From Oscheius onirici (Eukaryota; Nematoda; Chromadorea; Rhabditida; Rhabditidae): a stretch of DNA of 64,000 bases. The notes below the pieces were generated by a model. The model was not told where the DNA came from and searched no databases. It worked only from the letters and a program-made list of their open reading frames with translations. The stretch lies in the NCBI GenBank assembly GCA_932521025.1, contig OW051473.1:3720001-3784000 (forward strand). The letters are read 5' to 3'. Positions 25,201-36,633 of this stretch are shown piece by piece. Each line of letters starts with the position of its first letter. Within the stretch, counting starts at the first letter, position 1. Made by a program: the position numbers and the translations under genes.

Positions 25201-26429
25201 TCTAAGGTTATCGTAAAACAAGTAATCTTACGAGCAAGTAGCTTTTCGCAGTCCTCCCAGCCATCGCGACTTTGAAGAAGATGTGTAATGTCGCAATCTT
25301 TTTTCTGCTGTGTTTCTTTCAGGCTTTCCATGGCCGTTTTCCCCTGATAATCGCGCAGGTATGGATTGATTCCGCTTTCGATCAGGAACATGACAACATC
25401 CGGCTGACCACACAAACAGGCCACATGCAGGGCAGAACCGTCCTTGGCAACGAAATCCATATCAAAATCAGCTTCGCGGAGAACCTAAAACAAACACTAA
25501 CTGGACAAAAAGGTTCAACAAACCCTAAGGCAAGGGATACGACCATACCGAGCAGCCGTGTGAACTGGATAGACACAAGGCTGTCGGCGAGAACATTCTG
25601 CCGTCTGCGACGAGTCTGTAGCACACTGTAGAAAATGTATTTATGTAAAAGTTTAAAACTTTTACCTGTATCTGCATCTGTTGACAATAGCCAAGAAGAA
25701 ATCGGCAAACTGTTGCATGCCCACCTTTTGTCGCCAAGTCGAGAGCATTCTCATTTCTTGAATTTCGCATGTATCCGTTAGCCTTCATTTTAAGCAGAAT
25801 GCAGCAAACTTCAGCATTTCCTTGATGAGCAGCTAGATGAAGCGGAGTGTCGAGAGTATTGTTAACCGTATCCACAGTTTCTGGTGAAGTCTCGACCAAC
25901 ATCTGCAACTGCTTTTAGCATATAAGTATGAAAACAAACCTGGACTATCTCGTTGTATCCTTCATAAGCAGCCAGATGGAGAGGCAGATTCTCCTTTTTG
26001 TCGCGAATAGTTGTCTGCGAAGGATCTGCTTCGAGGAGAAGCCTAAACATTTCGCAGTGTTTAAGAAAATCTCAAAACTTACTTGCAAATGGCTGCATGA
26101 CCTTGGAGGGATGCAGCATGAAGAGGAGTAAACCATGATGAATGGTCTCGGATAGCGGCTAACCATCCGGCAAGAGGAGTGCTGGGGCGGAAAAGGCTAA
26201 AATATTTTTCTATAACAAGTATCAGGTCGACGCCATGTAAATTATTGTTTGCACATGTTTACAACCTGCTCCATTCGTAATTGCGTTAACTGTGAACCCA
26301 CTTCAATGGTGTCTTAGGTCGTTTGCTCTTTTTTGCACTGATGTAGGCAGCAACTTTAAGCAGATCTCCTTTCTTGCAGGCATCGTAAAATTCGTGCTGC
26401 GAGGACGTGAGCTCTTTAGGAGGACCCAT
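22233..26429 (-). CDS. Ankyrin-SAM-PTB adaptor (ANKS1/Odin family)
   Basis: This is a scaffold that in animals binds phosphotyrosine receptors and regulates their trafficking. The order is ankyrin repeats, disordered linker, two SAM domains, PTB domain, exactly the ANKS1 layout. Ankyrin repeats span about 26150-25250 (TPLHAASLQGHAAICK, LPLHLAAYEGYNEIVQ, TPLHLAAHQGNAEVCC, NALDLATKGGHATVCR, SALHVACLCGQPDVVM). The serine/proline-rich linker is about 25150-23400. SAM1 begins MIAWLSKSVGLSRLMAEQIG near 23330, and SAM2 is YDYLSDWLCSVELIFYLSNF near 23080. The PTB domain ends DENCYYCHVFSV, then EVIGVLKEAFDLAFG before the stop at 22233. The start is uncertain: MGPPKELTSSQHEF (26429) resembles the short ANKS1 N-terminus, but an ATG at 26551 upstream could be spliced on. 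There are many short introns. Confidence 0.9.
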
Positions 26430-26551
26430 TGTAGAGTTGGTCCAATGCCATGAACCCTGCAAAATAACGAGTCCAATTTAGCTCTCGGCGAAGAATTAAA
26501 ATAGCCGGATTGAAAAGCGTCACACGGGATGTCAATAAACGTGGCTGCCAT

Positions 26552-29500
26552 TTTGGGATGGGTTTGCGGTAGACGACAAAAAGCGGTCGCGACACTTTAT
26601 TCTGGACAGCACCTGCAATTAATCAGCGCGAAACATGTTTCTCTGCTGAAAATCTTGCTATGACTTGGTTGTCTAATTGCATCGGTCAGAAGCTACGCCT
26701 GTTTTTTCCAGGACAGGTGGACGAGGCAAAAAACGGGACGAGCACATGTGACGATTGTTTATCCTAGATGATCAAACAGTGAACTAGACGATGCCGACAA
26801 AGAACTATTTTGCTCGTCGTCATGGAAATCGAAGCGAGTTTTCGACAACTCATAGCAAATATGCCACGAGACGTTACAAAAACGTGACTCAAACTTAAAA
26901 AGGACAAATGCTAGAAAAAGCTTTCAGCATCACTTGCAGGAAATCTAATTGACTAGCACTGGAGAGTCTCTGAGAATAGTAGGACCATAACGGAACACGT
27001 GTTGAAGATTGTTTCGTCGTCCAGGACAAGAGAAAACGGGTTTCTTGGGAGTGAGAAGGAGAAATAAAGCCCGGAAACAACAGCAGTTTCATGCGTGCGG
27101 GCCCGCATTTACAACTCATCGCAATATGCGACGAGAGTCCCTAAAGGGCAAAAGGGTAATGAAGACCAGCATCTCTGGGAGCAGATGCGTAAAAAGTCGA
27201 CGGATGCAACGAGCGGGTAGCCTGGAACCGAGATTGGCTAGGGTAGCAGCGACGAATTGACCACGTTAACACGATTAAGGGTGCAAAACGATGGAGCGCA
27301 ACCTCATCCCTTCTCGAAGAGCTATAGCTTTGACATAGCAGCTGATTGTATTGTAGCAGCACATTTGTCAAGCTGCTAGGATGAGGCAGGAAGTTTTCTT
27401 TGCTATTGATGGGTAACACTGTGGCTGTGAGATTTAACAAGCCGTTGTACGAAAGACCACCTGTCAAGCGAACGTTTGAACACTTTCGATAGTGATCACG
27501 CCTTGAGATCATAACCGCGATTTTCAGAATGTGTGCTAATAGAAGGTCAGCGCCTTAATCAGATTAGAAGAGAAAGTACGCTACGACCATTTAGAACAGT
27601 TAAAAAAGCTGCAGGATATAAAAAGTGAAATTGGAGGGGCGTGGGTGAATAAAACCGGGCGACGCTAAAACAAACATAACAACGAAGGGGCTTTGAAGCG
27701 AGCTGTAGGTTTCATGTTTCAAGAAAGTCAAAAGTTGGCAGGGCTGTCAACGACTCCCGTATAATCTGTGATAAGGGTTGCCGGCTTTTTTGCTGAGTGC
27801 CGGCGCGCCATCAGCTGAGAAGCTGAGCCCCACTCTGATGTCGGAAAGTGAAAACTGCATCGGTTAAGGCGGCGGGACATGGAGGATGGCCCCGTTTCGT
27901 GGGAAAACGACATGCGGGATTGCTATGAAACAGATCCGACGCAGTGACTACGAAGAGATAATTAGCAAGAGGAATTATGATTTGTCGCATGTCCGATGTC
28001 TTAGATTTTGATCTATTGGGGGGTGCATGCAGTCTAAAGGACAAAAATGGGGACAGGGTTATATCGAGACACGGCAAAAGTGAAAGATTTGAAGCATATT
28101 GTGTGAGTGGGTTAGAGTCGCTTAAAAGGCAATTAACCCGCCTTTTTCAATTGTGGCAGAAGAAACATGCCTCGTTCATAGAGAATTGCTAGCTAGTACT
28201 TGAAAGCGGAAGGCTTTCGGGGATAAAAACGGAGCAGCGTTGGCCGCTAGATGAATGACCCCTGGGCGAGCTCGGGAACGATGGCTCTCACGATAACAGC
28301 TAAACAACCGCTTTCTCGAGCAGGTAGAAGAAAGTCTTATTAAAACGGCATAGTGACTCAGAGCACGAAATCCATCTCTGCAGATGAGTCAGGAAGCGGA
28401 CAGAGTAACTATTCTCGACACGGCCTTGGGCGGGATGAGTGTTCCTAATGTGTACAGCAACAAACAAGCAAACTGTTTAAAGGGCATTCCCTCTATTTGA
28501 ATGACTCTGATTTAATAATAACAAAATGGTTCTAATTTCGAAGGAGACAAGCACTCAATTATTTTCATGCTTTCCAGTGCTGTCGGTGTCTGCAGAGCAG
28601 CTGGCTGTCGTCACAAAAGTGGACATTCAGTCACACATTCAAACGTTCAGACATATCCCAATTTGTCTACGCCCACATTTGAAATGGATGCTACAACCTC
28701 ATTCATCTACCTGCATCGAATTGGAGAGCCAACGAAATGGACATTAGCCTGGGGTCAGGGAGAGAGGATCGAAAACGTAGAAAAAAATATTCTCCAGATC
28801 AACAGAAGAAGCGGTAAGTACATGGTAGACGTGTTGACCATGAGTACGCGGTCGCATAAAAGGCGCTGAAGTGAAACGAGTGAGCCTCTCGTAACAGGCA
28901 AACATTCTCTTGTGAGTTTCCGCCCTGCGCGCTGAAGCAGTCAAAATTATTATTAGCAGAATCCCAGAATAAAAAGGGTATTCTCTTTTGTAGATGTCGC
29001 TTGATGTGATGCCGCTTTCTGTGACTAACCCGTAAAAAATATAATCATGAATACTGATAAGTCTGTTCTCACGCTCAGATGGTAACAGTAAAGCAGAAAA
29101 GTGCATAATGGAATGCGAAACTTTTGAATTGGACTAAGAAGGATGGGCAATGGGCAAACGTTCCAACAATGCTGAAATCCAAACAGAGCCAGCGTTGAGA
29201 GCTAGCCTAATGACTACGAATACACAGGAAGTGTTTTAATTGGTCGACGAGCTAGAGGGACCGTGTGAAAAATACACGGCTATAGCGTTGCGCATCTTCC
29301 ACTCGCGGTGGTCAGCTGTAATAGGGGGGGGGGGGGGGGGGGGGCTTGACCGCGAGTTTAATCGGGCCTGCGCGCATAAGAATAGTCGCAATTTGCTCGC
29401 AAGACATGCACACGATGAAGAACACGCAACATACGCGAGCGCCGTCAAAAGCTGCATAGACAACAGTGTAGCTTATGATTAACTGGCACATACCTTGCGG

Positions 29501-30984
29501 GTTCGCGGCAAAGAACGAAAGTCCTCCATTGAAATACTGAAGAGTTTGAGAGAGGAGATTGAACGGAATAACCCGGGCCCAGCTGGCCGTCTCTCCATCT
29601 GAAAAGTAAACTGTTATCTGCTGGAACCAAAAACAGAGTTTGAGAATGATGTGATTTCAGTGAAAAGCGCACGCGAGAGATAATACCGTGCATAAGTTAT
29701 CGTAAAGAGTGACCTGTAGTGAATGCAATCGGAAGGCGGGACTAATCAGCTACCTTTCAAATACAATAGACATCTGCTCCCGGAGTCGGTCTTTTTGCAA
29801 AGTCTTTTTTGTGTGAAAAGTGCGAAAAAGGAGATGAGAGCGATATTTCTTTTGAAAACAACCAACGGTTAAAAAGGCGAACTGAAATGGACACACGGCG
29901 CCGCTGACCAGCGGCCGAATTCAATTTATAATCGATGAATCAAAAGGCCTACGGCTGTGAATCAGAGCTCGATTTGGGCTTTGAAAACATTAGGGGTCGG
30001 GCGCGTGTATAGTTTAAAATATGTGCAGTCGGGAGATCAACAAATTACGAAAGGCGAACAAGAAATTCGTCATGGAGACCTTGTCTAATGGATTCCGCGG
30101 CACCGTGAAATTCGAGTTGTTTGCTTGAACTGACCAGGTAGGTGCGGCTCTGCTCAAAATGGAGTCTAGCTTTTCATAGCGGTGCAGCAAACATTTGAGA
30201 AAGTTTCTCAGACAACAATGTTCGCATGGTCTCAGATGATCATGTAGCACATTTCACAAAAAATAGGTTAATGAAAAAAATAGAAGGAACATTTCAAGAG
30301 TTTCGACTACTATAAGAGAGTATGTGTTGTTGTGTTGCATATGCAAATGCGTCCAAATTGCTCTGTCACTCTAAATGCAAAGAGGAGACTCAATCAGCCG
30401 TGAACGAAAGAAACAGACTCACTGAACATTTCCGTCACTGTCGCTCCAGGTACAGAGGTTTCCATGAAGTCCAGTTCGTTTAATCCTGTGTGACTCCTTG
30501 ATGAAAACGGGAGAATGTTCTTGAAGAAAAGATCTTGATGATCTACAAACTAGGCACTTCCTCTCCTGGCGGTGCTATTAAATTAAGTTATGTGAATATT
30601 ATGCTAAACAGAAACGTTTCTTATTTTTTAACTAAAAAGAACCAATTTCGACAAGAACCGCTTTACAAAATTGCGCGTAGCGCGACGGAGTGATTTGGTT
30701 TCCCACGAACCTAGTGCGTTTTTGTTACAATTTTTGCTTTTTAGATAAGTTAAACTATTTGAACATATCGTCAGCTTTTGTTACTTTTCGTACGTTTTCA
30801 ACTTGAACCAAGTTTTGGCTCGGTGTCATAGTCGCAATTAACCGTGTACGCAATGTTCGGGAGATTCAAACTTGCTGCAAGTACGCGGCATTCAACAGTT
30901 GTTTTTCTTTTCGATTCAATTCTTCATTTTAATTTATAAATTTCTAGCGTTTGTCAGACCTTTGTTACATTTTTCAGACCAAAA
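26552..30984. other. Gene-poor region
   Basis: This is the longest stretch without a supported gene (4.4 kb). Short ORFs occur on both strands, but none carries a domain or splices into a longer frame that I could defend. It includes a 21-base G run. It probably holds upstream regulatory DNA for ANKS1 and for the gene starting at 30985, possibly with undetected non-coding exons. Confidence 0.4.
29324..29344. repeat. Poly-G tract (21 G)
   Basis: There are twenty-one consecutive G residues. The length in the assembly may be inexact because such tracts slip in sequencing. Confidence 0.9.
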
Positions 30985-32374
30985 ATGGCTGATGACTTGA
31001 ACAAGTCTAGCGAGAGCAATCCTCAAATTGAGTGAGTTACTTGATTTTAAATTTGAAATCATTCAATTTTTTTCTTATGTATGTAAGTCGCGTCCAGTGA
31101 TCTCTCGCTCACCGAAGATAAACAAGAAGAGCTGTCAGATATCGCAGACAGGTGTCTAGAATGTTTGAAACAGTTTATCACCAATGTTTAAGTGACAGCG
31201 TGGTTCATGACGATTTTGTTGCGGTAGAAGAGGCTTTCCAGATTACAGTGAAAGCCAATAATATTGGGTGCACACGTACTGCTTCAACGGAATGGATTGA
31301 AGTTGAATCAAATACGGAAAAGCAATCTCAGCAAGTTTTAGTATCTTTTGAAAAAAAAAAAAAGTTTTAGGGAGCCTCAGCAAGAATCGGAGGAGAGCGA
31401 TAGCGAAGGAGAAGAAGAAGCATGGAAGTGGCAAAAGCCTTTGCCTCTTCGGTACGGTTTTTCAATACTTGTATATCGGAAAATATAGACGAACCATGCA
31501 CAAAAACGCAGATGATCCCACGATCCCTATTTTCTCACGAAAGGAAAAAGAACGAGAGGGTAAACTACATTGGGTGCGTTTGCTGAGATAATTTTAACAC
31601 GTTTTAACGTTTCAGCATATCAGATTAGCTCTCATTCGCGGACGTAGGTCTTTGTGTATCGATCTCTTTGACTATCTACAAAAACATACTGACCAATCAG
31701 TAAATTGATTCGAACTTTGAAAATAAATTTTTATTCAGGATCTTAAAGTGCAGACAGTTGATGCCGTTAACAACTTTATTCTGGAACATCCACATTGCTT
31801 TAAGTACCAAGATAACTAGCTTGTGATGACCGAGAATCTTTCCTCTTTCCGAGGATTATTTCTTCTGGCAGGTCAAGAGGCCTGAGACATGCACTGCTAT
31901 GCTCGGCATGCTCTTCCTCAAATACCCCACCATTTTCGATGTCCATGAAGAGCAGGAGGAAACGATACAAGAATATACAACTAAAAAATCAGAAGAAGGA
32001 GATAAAGTGTATAAGAAATGTGCTTTAAGAGCTGACATGGCCCGAAGAGAGAGTGAGTAACAATTAAATTGGTCAAGTCAAACTTTCAGGAATCTTTACT
32101 GGGCTGAAGCCCATTGTCTACACGATTCCTTCTTTCTGGCACCTGGATGTCTTTGCTGAGTTAGAACGTGTCTATTACGAATTTATAATAATATTTCAAG
32201 TTTGAGCAAGCTGTTTAGGTTGGTTTGAAGGTTGTTCGTATTCTCAATGGACAATATGGACTCAAAATCATTAAATGTGATCCAATCTCTCGAGGACTTT
32301 GGGCTTTTGCTAGTGGTAAATGTCCAGCAAAGCCTAAAGTGAATCCACTGTCAGCCAACAGAAAACTGTTTTAA
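30985..32374 (+). CDS. Unrecognised acidic protein of about 310 residues
   Basis: I do not recognise this protein. The model starts MADDLNKSSESNPQI (30985). It continues through DDLSLTEDKQEELSDIAD, VVHDDFVAVEEAFQITVK, an acidic stretch (ESEESDSEGEEEAWKWQKPL), HIRLALIRGRRSLCIDLFDY, QTVDAVNNFILEHPHCFK, LSEDYFFWQVKRPETC, KYPTIFDVHEEQEETIQEY and GLKVVRILNGQYGLKIIK. It ends NPLSANRKLF. Joining the exons needs introns of 41 nt (31152-31192) and 31 nt (31804-31834), and each restores frame exactly. The protein lacks a signal peptide or membrane helix. The middle part is helical and basic, and could be a nucleic-acid or protein-binding fold; that is a guess. A poly(A) signal follows the stop by 143 nt. 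A single gene is well supported; its function is not. Confidence 0.6.
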
Positions 32375-32516
32375 AACATACGTATTGTATTGTTCACTTG
32401 TTCTTTCATTCGCGCTTTAATTGTTCGATTGATCTGTAAACGCAAAGATGGATGTCGTGGACCGCGTTTCTTTAGCCAAGACCTCACAATAGTAGTGATA
32501 TGTCAGCTTACTATCA

Positions 32517-32522
32517 AATAAA
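32517..32522 (+). terminator. Poly(A) signal of the unrecognised gene
   Basis: AATAAA lies 143 nt after the stop at 32372-32374. Confidence 0.5.
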
Positions 32523-32740
32523 ATCTTCAGTTTGGAGTGCCCAAGACTCATGCTCCTGGGATTCAGTTTTTAAAAACTTGCTGTTTCATAATATGGGTGG
32601 GTGACGACAAGGAAAACAGCGTAATTTAAAAATGTTAGAAATGTTTTGCAAAATACTGTATTTCAGGTAATAATGGCACAAAGAGGTCAAACCCGTTTTT
32701 ACCCGTTAGTGATGACAGCTACAGCACTATACATTTTCCA

Positions 32741-34876
32741 TTAGGAATCTCTGACACTCGCAGTTGTTCCAGAGCTTCGTTCACTCAGAGCATCACTTTC
32801 CAAAATTGATCTTGAAATTATCGAAATTGCATCATCTTCGCGCATTCGGTGCGTCGTTGCTATAACTGCATCTTCGTTATCACGCAAAGAAGGAGGGTAT
32901 CCATGATGCGGCAAATCGATTTCTGTAAGCACAGTTTCAGTATGTCTTCTCAAAATACCAGGAAGAGAATCTTGTAGAGATGATCTGGATATTCTATAAA
33001 TACTTTTGACTCTTTCCGCCACATTAGTCAAAAGATAGTGTGTACCATATATAACCATTTGCATCAAGGTTATGATGGACAGTCCTAAGAAGAAACCAAA
33101 CTGTCCTGCAAACTTCCATTTTAGTTGTAGTTGAACTAAGTACCTCCAATCTGTGACATGAATCCCGGCACGGACGTAGTGTACACCTCCTTCACATATT
33201 CGTACTAAGAATCCATTTTTATGTTTCAAATTTTATACCTGGAGGTCATTGAATGAAACTTCCAAGTTGAATGTATAATCATTGAACGGCGTCAACGTTT
33301 GTGACTGCTGTAGCGCGATTTGATAATCCCATCGCTTGCAGCCAGGTATGCACTTAAGGAAATTTTTTTAATAGATAAAGTAGCTAACCTTATCGCTGAC
33401 ATGCGCAGAGTTCCACACCAGTTGAACATTATTGTAGTAAGACTCTGCGATCACCGATGGTGGACAGATTCCGTTATGTGGCGGTAGTTTGTCAATGTTG
33501 TTCAAATACGGTAAGGTACAGTTGAATGGATAGACAATATTCGAGAGTAGCCATTTCCGTATCAAACATTGAGCGTCTCTACCTTGTATCTAGATCACAT
33601 TTGAATTGTAAAATATAAAAAATCCTACATCGTTTGTGCAAACAGCTTTGTTCTGGATGAGCTCGATATATCTGGCAGTAAACCTCATTCTGTTCCATTC
33701 ATTTTCATATAGATAATATCGAGGAAAATCAACGACATCCACATAGTTATCAGTTATGTATACTACCATTTGTGGCTATAAGCTATCTCTATTAAGACTT
33801 AATGCGCATTACCTGCGTATAGTTTGTGTGAGGATTAGTAACGCTAGATGTGGTCTTGATAGAAAGTATAAATCTTCCAATATCATCTGCTTCAGTCTGT
33901 TGAATGCTTTGAAATAAAACAGACAATGTAAATTTCACCTGGTTAACATGAGGTCTTGTCTGGTAGCACAATCCCCTTCTCATTACCCATTGTTTATCGA
34001 ACAAATCACTACAGCAATCCATAACTTTTCCCGCCAGTTGACACTCGTAAAATAGTTCCTCGCATTTGTACCCGTACTTATCCTTAAGAAAAAAATAGAC
34101 TTTTAGTACTGGGACGCAGTGTTCAACCTCTTAGTTGTTTGGTCTTTGCATAGACTATGAGACGCCTACTGCAGAGAAAAACTCACATATATGAGATTGA
34201 AGAAATCCAAAGTAGTATATCCGCGCGACCAGATTTTGTAGAGATTGTTGAGATAACTCAAGTAGGTCCTATTGAATGAACTCAAAGGATCCATGTTCTC
34301 CAGTCCACTTCCGCCGATAAAAAAACTGAAGCTGCCGTTTCATACATTTCCGCCAATCTCACCGTAATAGATCGAGACTCGTATTCAAGTCAATATCTGG
34401 AATGCTTCCTTTGATATCCCCGAGAATAGCCGTTTGATTGAACGAGTCCGGCACTTTCGGACAGACTGTTAGCGCTGGCAATTCGAGACTATCCACCTGA
34501 AGATTCGATTGTTTCCTCTACTTTTCCCCAAACCAGTCGTATTGTAGTAGAGGTTGCTGTTGGTCCATCAATATACTCTAAAATCACTAGAGTCGTCGTT
34601 GTTATGCCGCATATTACGCAAACGGCCATCACGAGCCACCAAAACGCTTTCATTGGCTTTGTTTCGCTGAGAAGAGCCTGAACAAACAATTGAGAACGGT
34701 CAATCCGTTCTCATTCATACCTGACTAAGTCCGTGAATTTCACCCGTCCAGGGAGGTGGGTCATTCTCATGACATGAGCACTGTTTCTGTGGTTCAGGCA
34801 CGTACATTTGAACCTAATAGTTATACTGTACAAAAATCAGACTTACCCGCTGTCTAATGGAAGTTTTAGTAGGCAT
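32741..34876 (-). CDS. DEG/ENaC (ASC) family sodium channel subunit
   Basis: This is a degenerin/acid-sensing-type cation channel subunit. The start is MPTKTSIRQR (34876), then a cytoplasmic N-terminus with CSCHENDPPPWTGEIHGLSQ, whose HG motif is the conserved gating element just before TM1. TM1 is FWWLVMAVCVICGITTTTLV (34650-34590). A large extracellular part follows with cysteines (PALTVCPKVPDSF, YKCEELFYECQL, MDCCSDLF, YPFNCTLPYLNN, CIPGCKRWDYQ). The pore helix TM2 is FAGQFGFFLGLSIITLMQMV near 33100, with the GLS selectivity filter. The cytoplasmic tail is serine-rich and ends at 32741. The acidic residue commonly found after the filter (LxE) is replaced by Gln (TLMQM). The expected length of about 550-600 residues fits. 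Sensory mechanosensation or acid sensing is only inferred from family membership. Confidence 0.93.
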
Positions 34877-36633
34877 GGCATGAGCAGAATATGCACTTTT
34901 GTGCTGGCTAGTAGGCCGAGATCGTCTAGTATGAGACCAAGGAAGGTCTCGACAGCCGTAATAGGATACCGACAATCATGGAGAGGGCGACTGAATAGAA
35001 TATGATCTTAGTACCTGAGGTGGTTTCGGGCATGTGAACTACGATGTAGTCTGTACTTTTCACCTTTGTTCATGTAGTGCGATCTATGAACCATGTCCTT
35101 CTCGAACATTCGAAGAATATTGAATGTTTTCAACATTGCAAGCATCTCGTCTTAACGTCCCGCATAAGTGCATCATTTGCAGGTTGTTACAAGTTTTGAA
35201 GCGTTGTATCCGCCCTCATTTTGTCAACAACAGTCGGCATAGGCCTCGATCGAATGTTTGCGCTCGATCACACGTGGCACAACGGCTTCCACCGCGTCGC
35301 AAATCGCGCACTTCCCGCCTCAGTGGCATCAGATATCCCCTACAGGCAAAAAATTCATTAAAACCTTCTCTCTATCAATTTGTTTGCATTTTTCCGAAAT
35401 TGTCAGCTTATCTATCCAATCATCCGCTGTGAAGCACCTGTGAGATTAATTGTATTTGTGGCTTCACAGGTTCAGGTTTTCCCTAATCTGGCTACAAAGG
35501 GGTCAACGCTAGACCGATGCGGGCTGGAGGCAAAACCACGTTTCCACAAGACGGCTGCTCGCAATTGTTTACGCTTTCTAAACAATGTGGCTCTTCGGCA
35601 CTGCTTGTATTAATCTGCGTTAAGTGTTTAGTTGCCAGCCGTTCTCTTCTTTCCTAAGATTTTTTAAGGCAAAAATCGATTATTTTGGCACTGTTGCACC
35701 TTATCTAGATAGCAGCCGTCCCTCCCTGCACAGTCATCGTTTCGAGTTATAATCGAATAGCTGCGATCTTCTGATTTCGTCAGATATTTTCTATCGATTC
35801 AGGCGTTGAAATTTTCTCCTGTGCAGCTTCATTTCGGGGTCCGCCGAAACGCCTTTTGTGAACGGCTAGTCACTAGGCAGCCGCGTCAGCAAAGTCGGAC
35901 ACGTCCCTCGCGCGACCTCTCCTTTCCTCTGATCATTTATGTCTGTCACATTGCCATTAAGAGTCAATCTCGACCTTCTTGTCACCGGTCAAGAGGGTAA
36001 TGTCTTCTTTTTCTGCCGTTAAACAAAGACATGTTTGTAATCTGAAGAGACGATCGAACTATAACCCAGAAATCTTTTTGCGTAAGATCCTCTTTCGGCT
36101 TTCTTTCATCCAGGAAAGTGCCTTTGAATAAAATATGACTTATGCATGAGAAGGGTTTTTACAAAGAGGAAGTGCCGGGCAAGACCTCCTCACAAAATGT
36201 ATTTCAGCATCTGACTTATTTTCTGAAATATGCTCCGAAAGGAAAGAGCTTACTGACTTCCACTTTGTTGTCCAGGATACCCGACTTTTTGAAAAAGTCA
36301 TGTGTCACGTCGTTTTGTTTACTGGGCGTCGAAAGAACGGATGACAAGAAGGAGTCATCGTTATGCATAAGATCTTGTAAGCATCGTCCTCTTCGTCTCC
36401 TTGCCAATCAGCAACCTTGCCTCTTGACGAGCGTTGAGCCGCTCGTCTTCGCGCTCTGATTTTCAATATTTGGTGAATTGACACGTGTAACAATCGATTT
36501 CGGAATTTTTGGAGGTTGCCGATTGTTTATGTTTTGGTGATGCCTCCCACAGTCACCTGTTTTTAACGCCATCTCGTCCTGTTCTCTAATGCCTTTTTAT
36601 GAATACGTTTTTCTGGTATAACCTACAGCTACA
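34877..36633. other. Intergenic between divergent genes
   Basis: The DEG/ENaC gene (minus) and PDXDC1-like gene (plus) diverge from this 1.8-kb stretch, so it should hold both promoters. The open frames in it show no family features. Confidence 0.4.

Noticed and set aside
31152-31370. Stand-alone 72-residue ORF
   Set aside because: It crosses a 41-nt intron and a poly-A stretch; most of it belongs to the spliced gene model 30985-32374.
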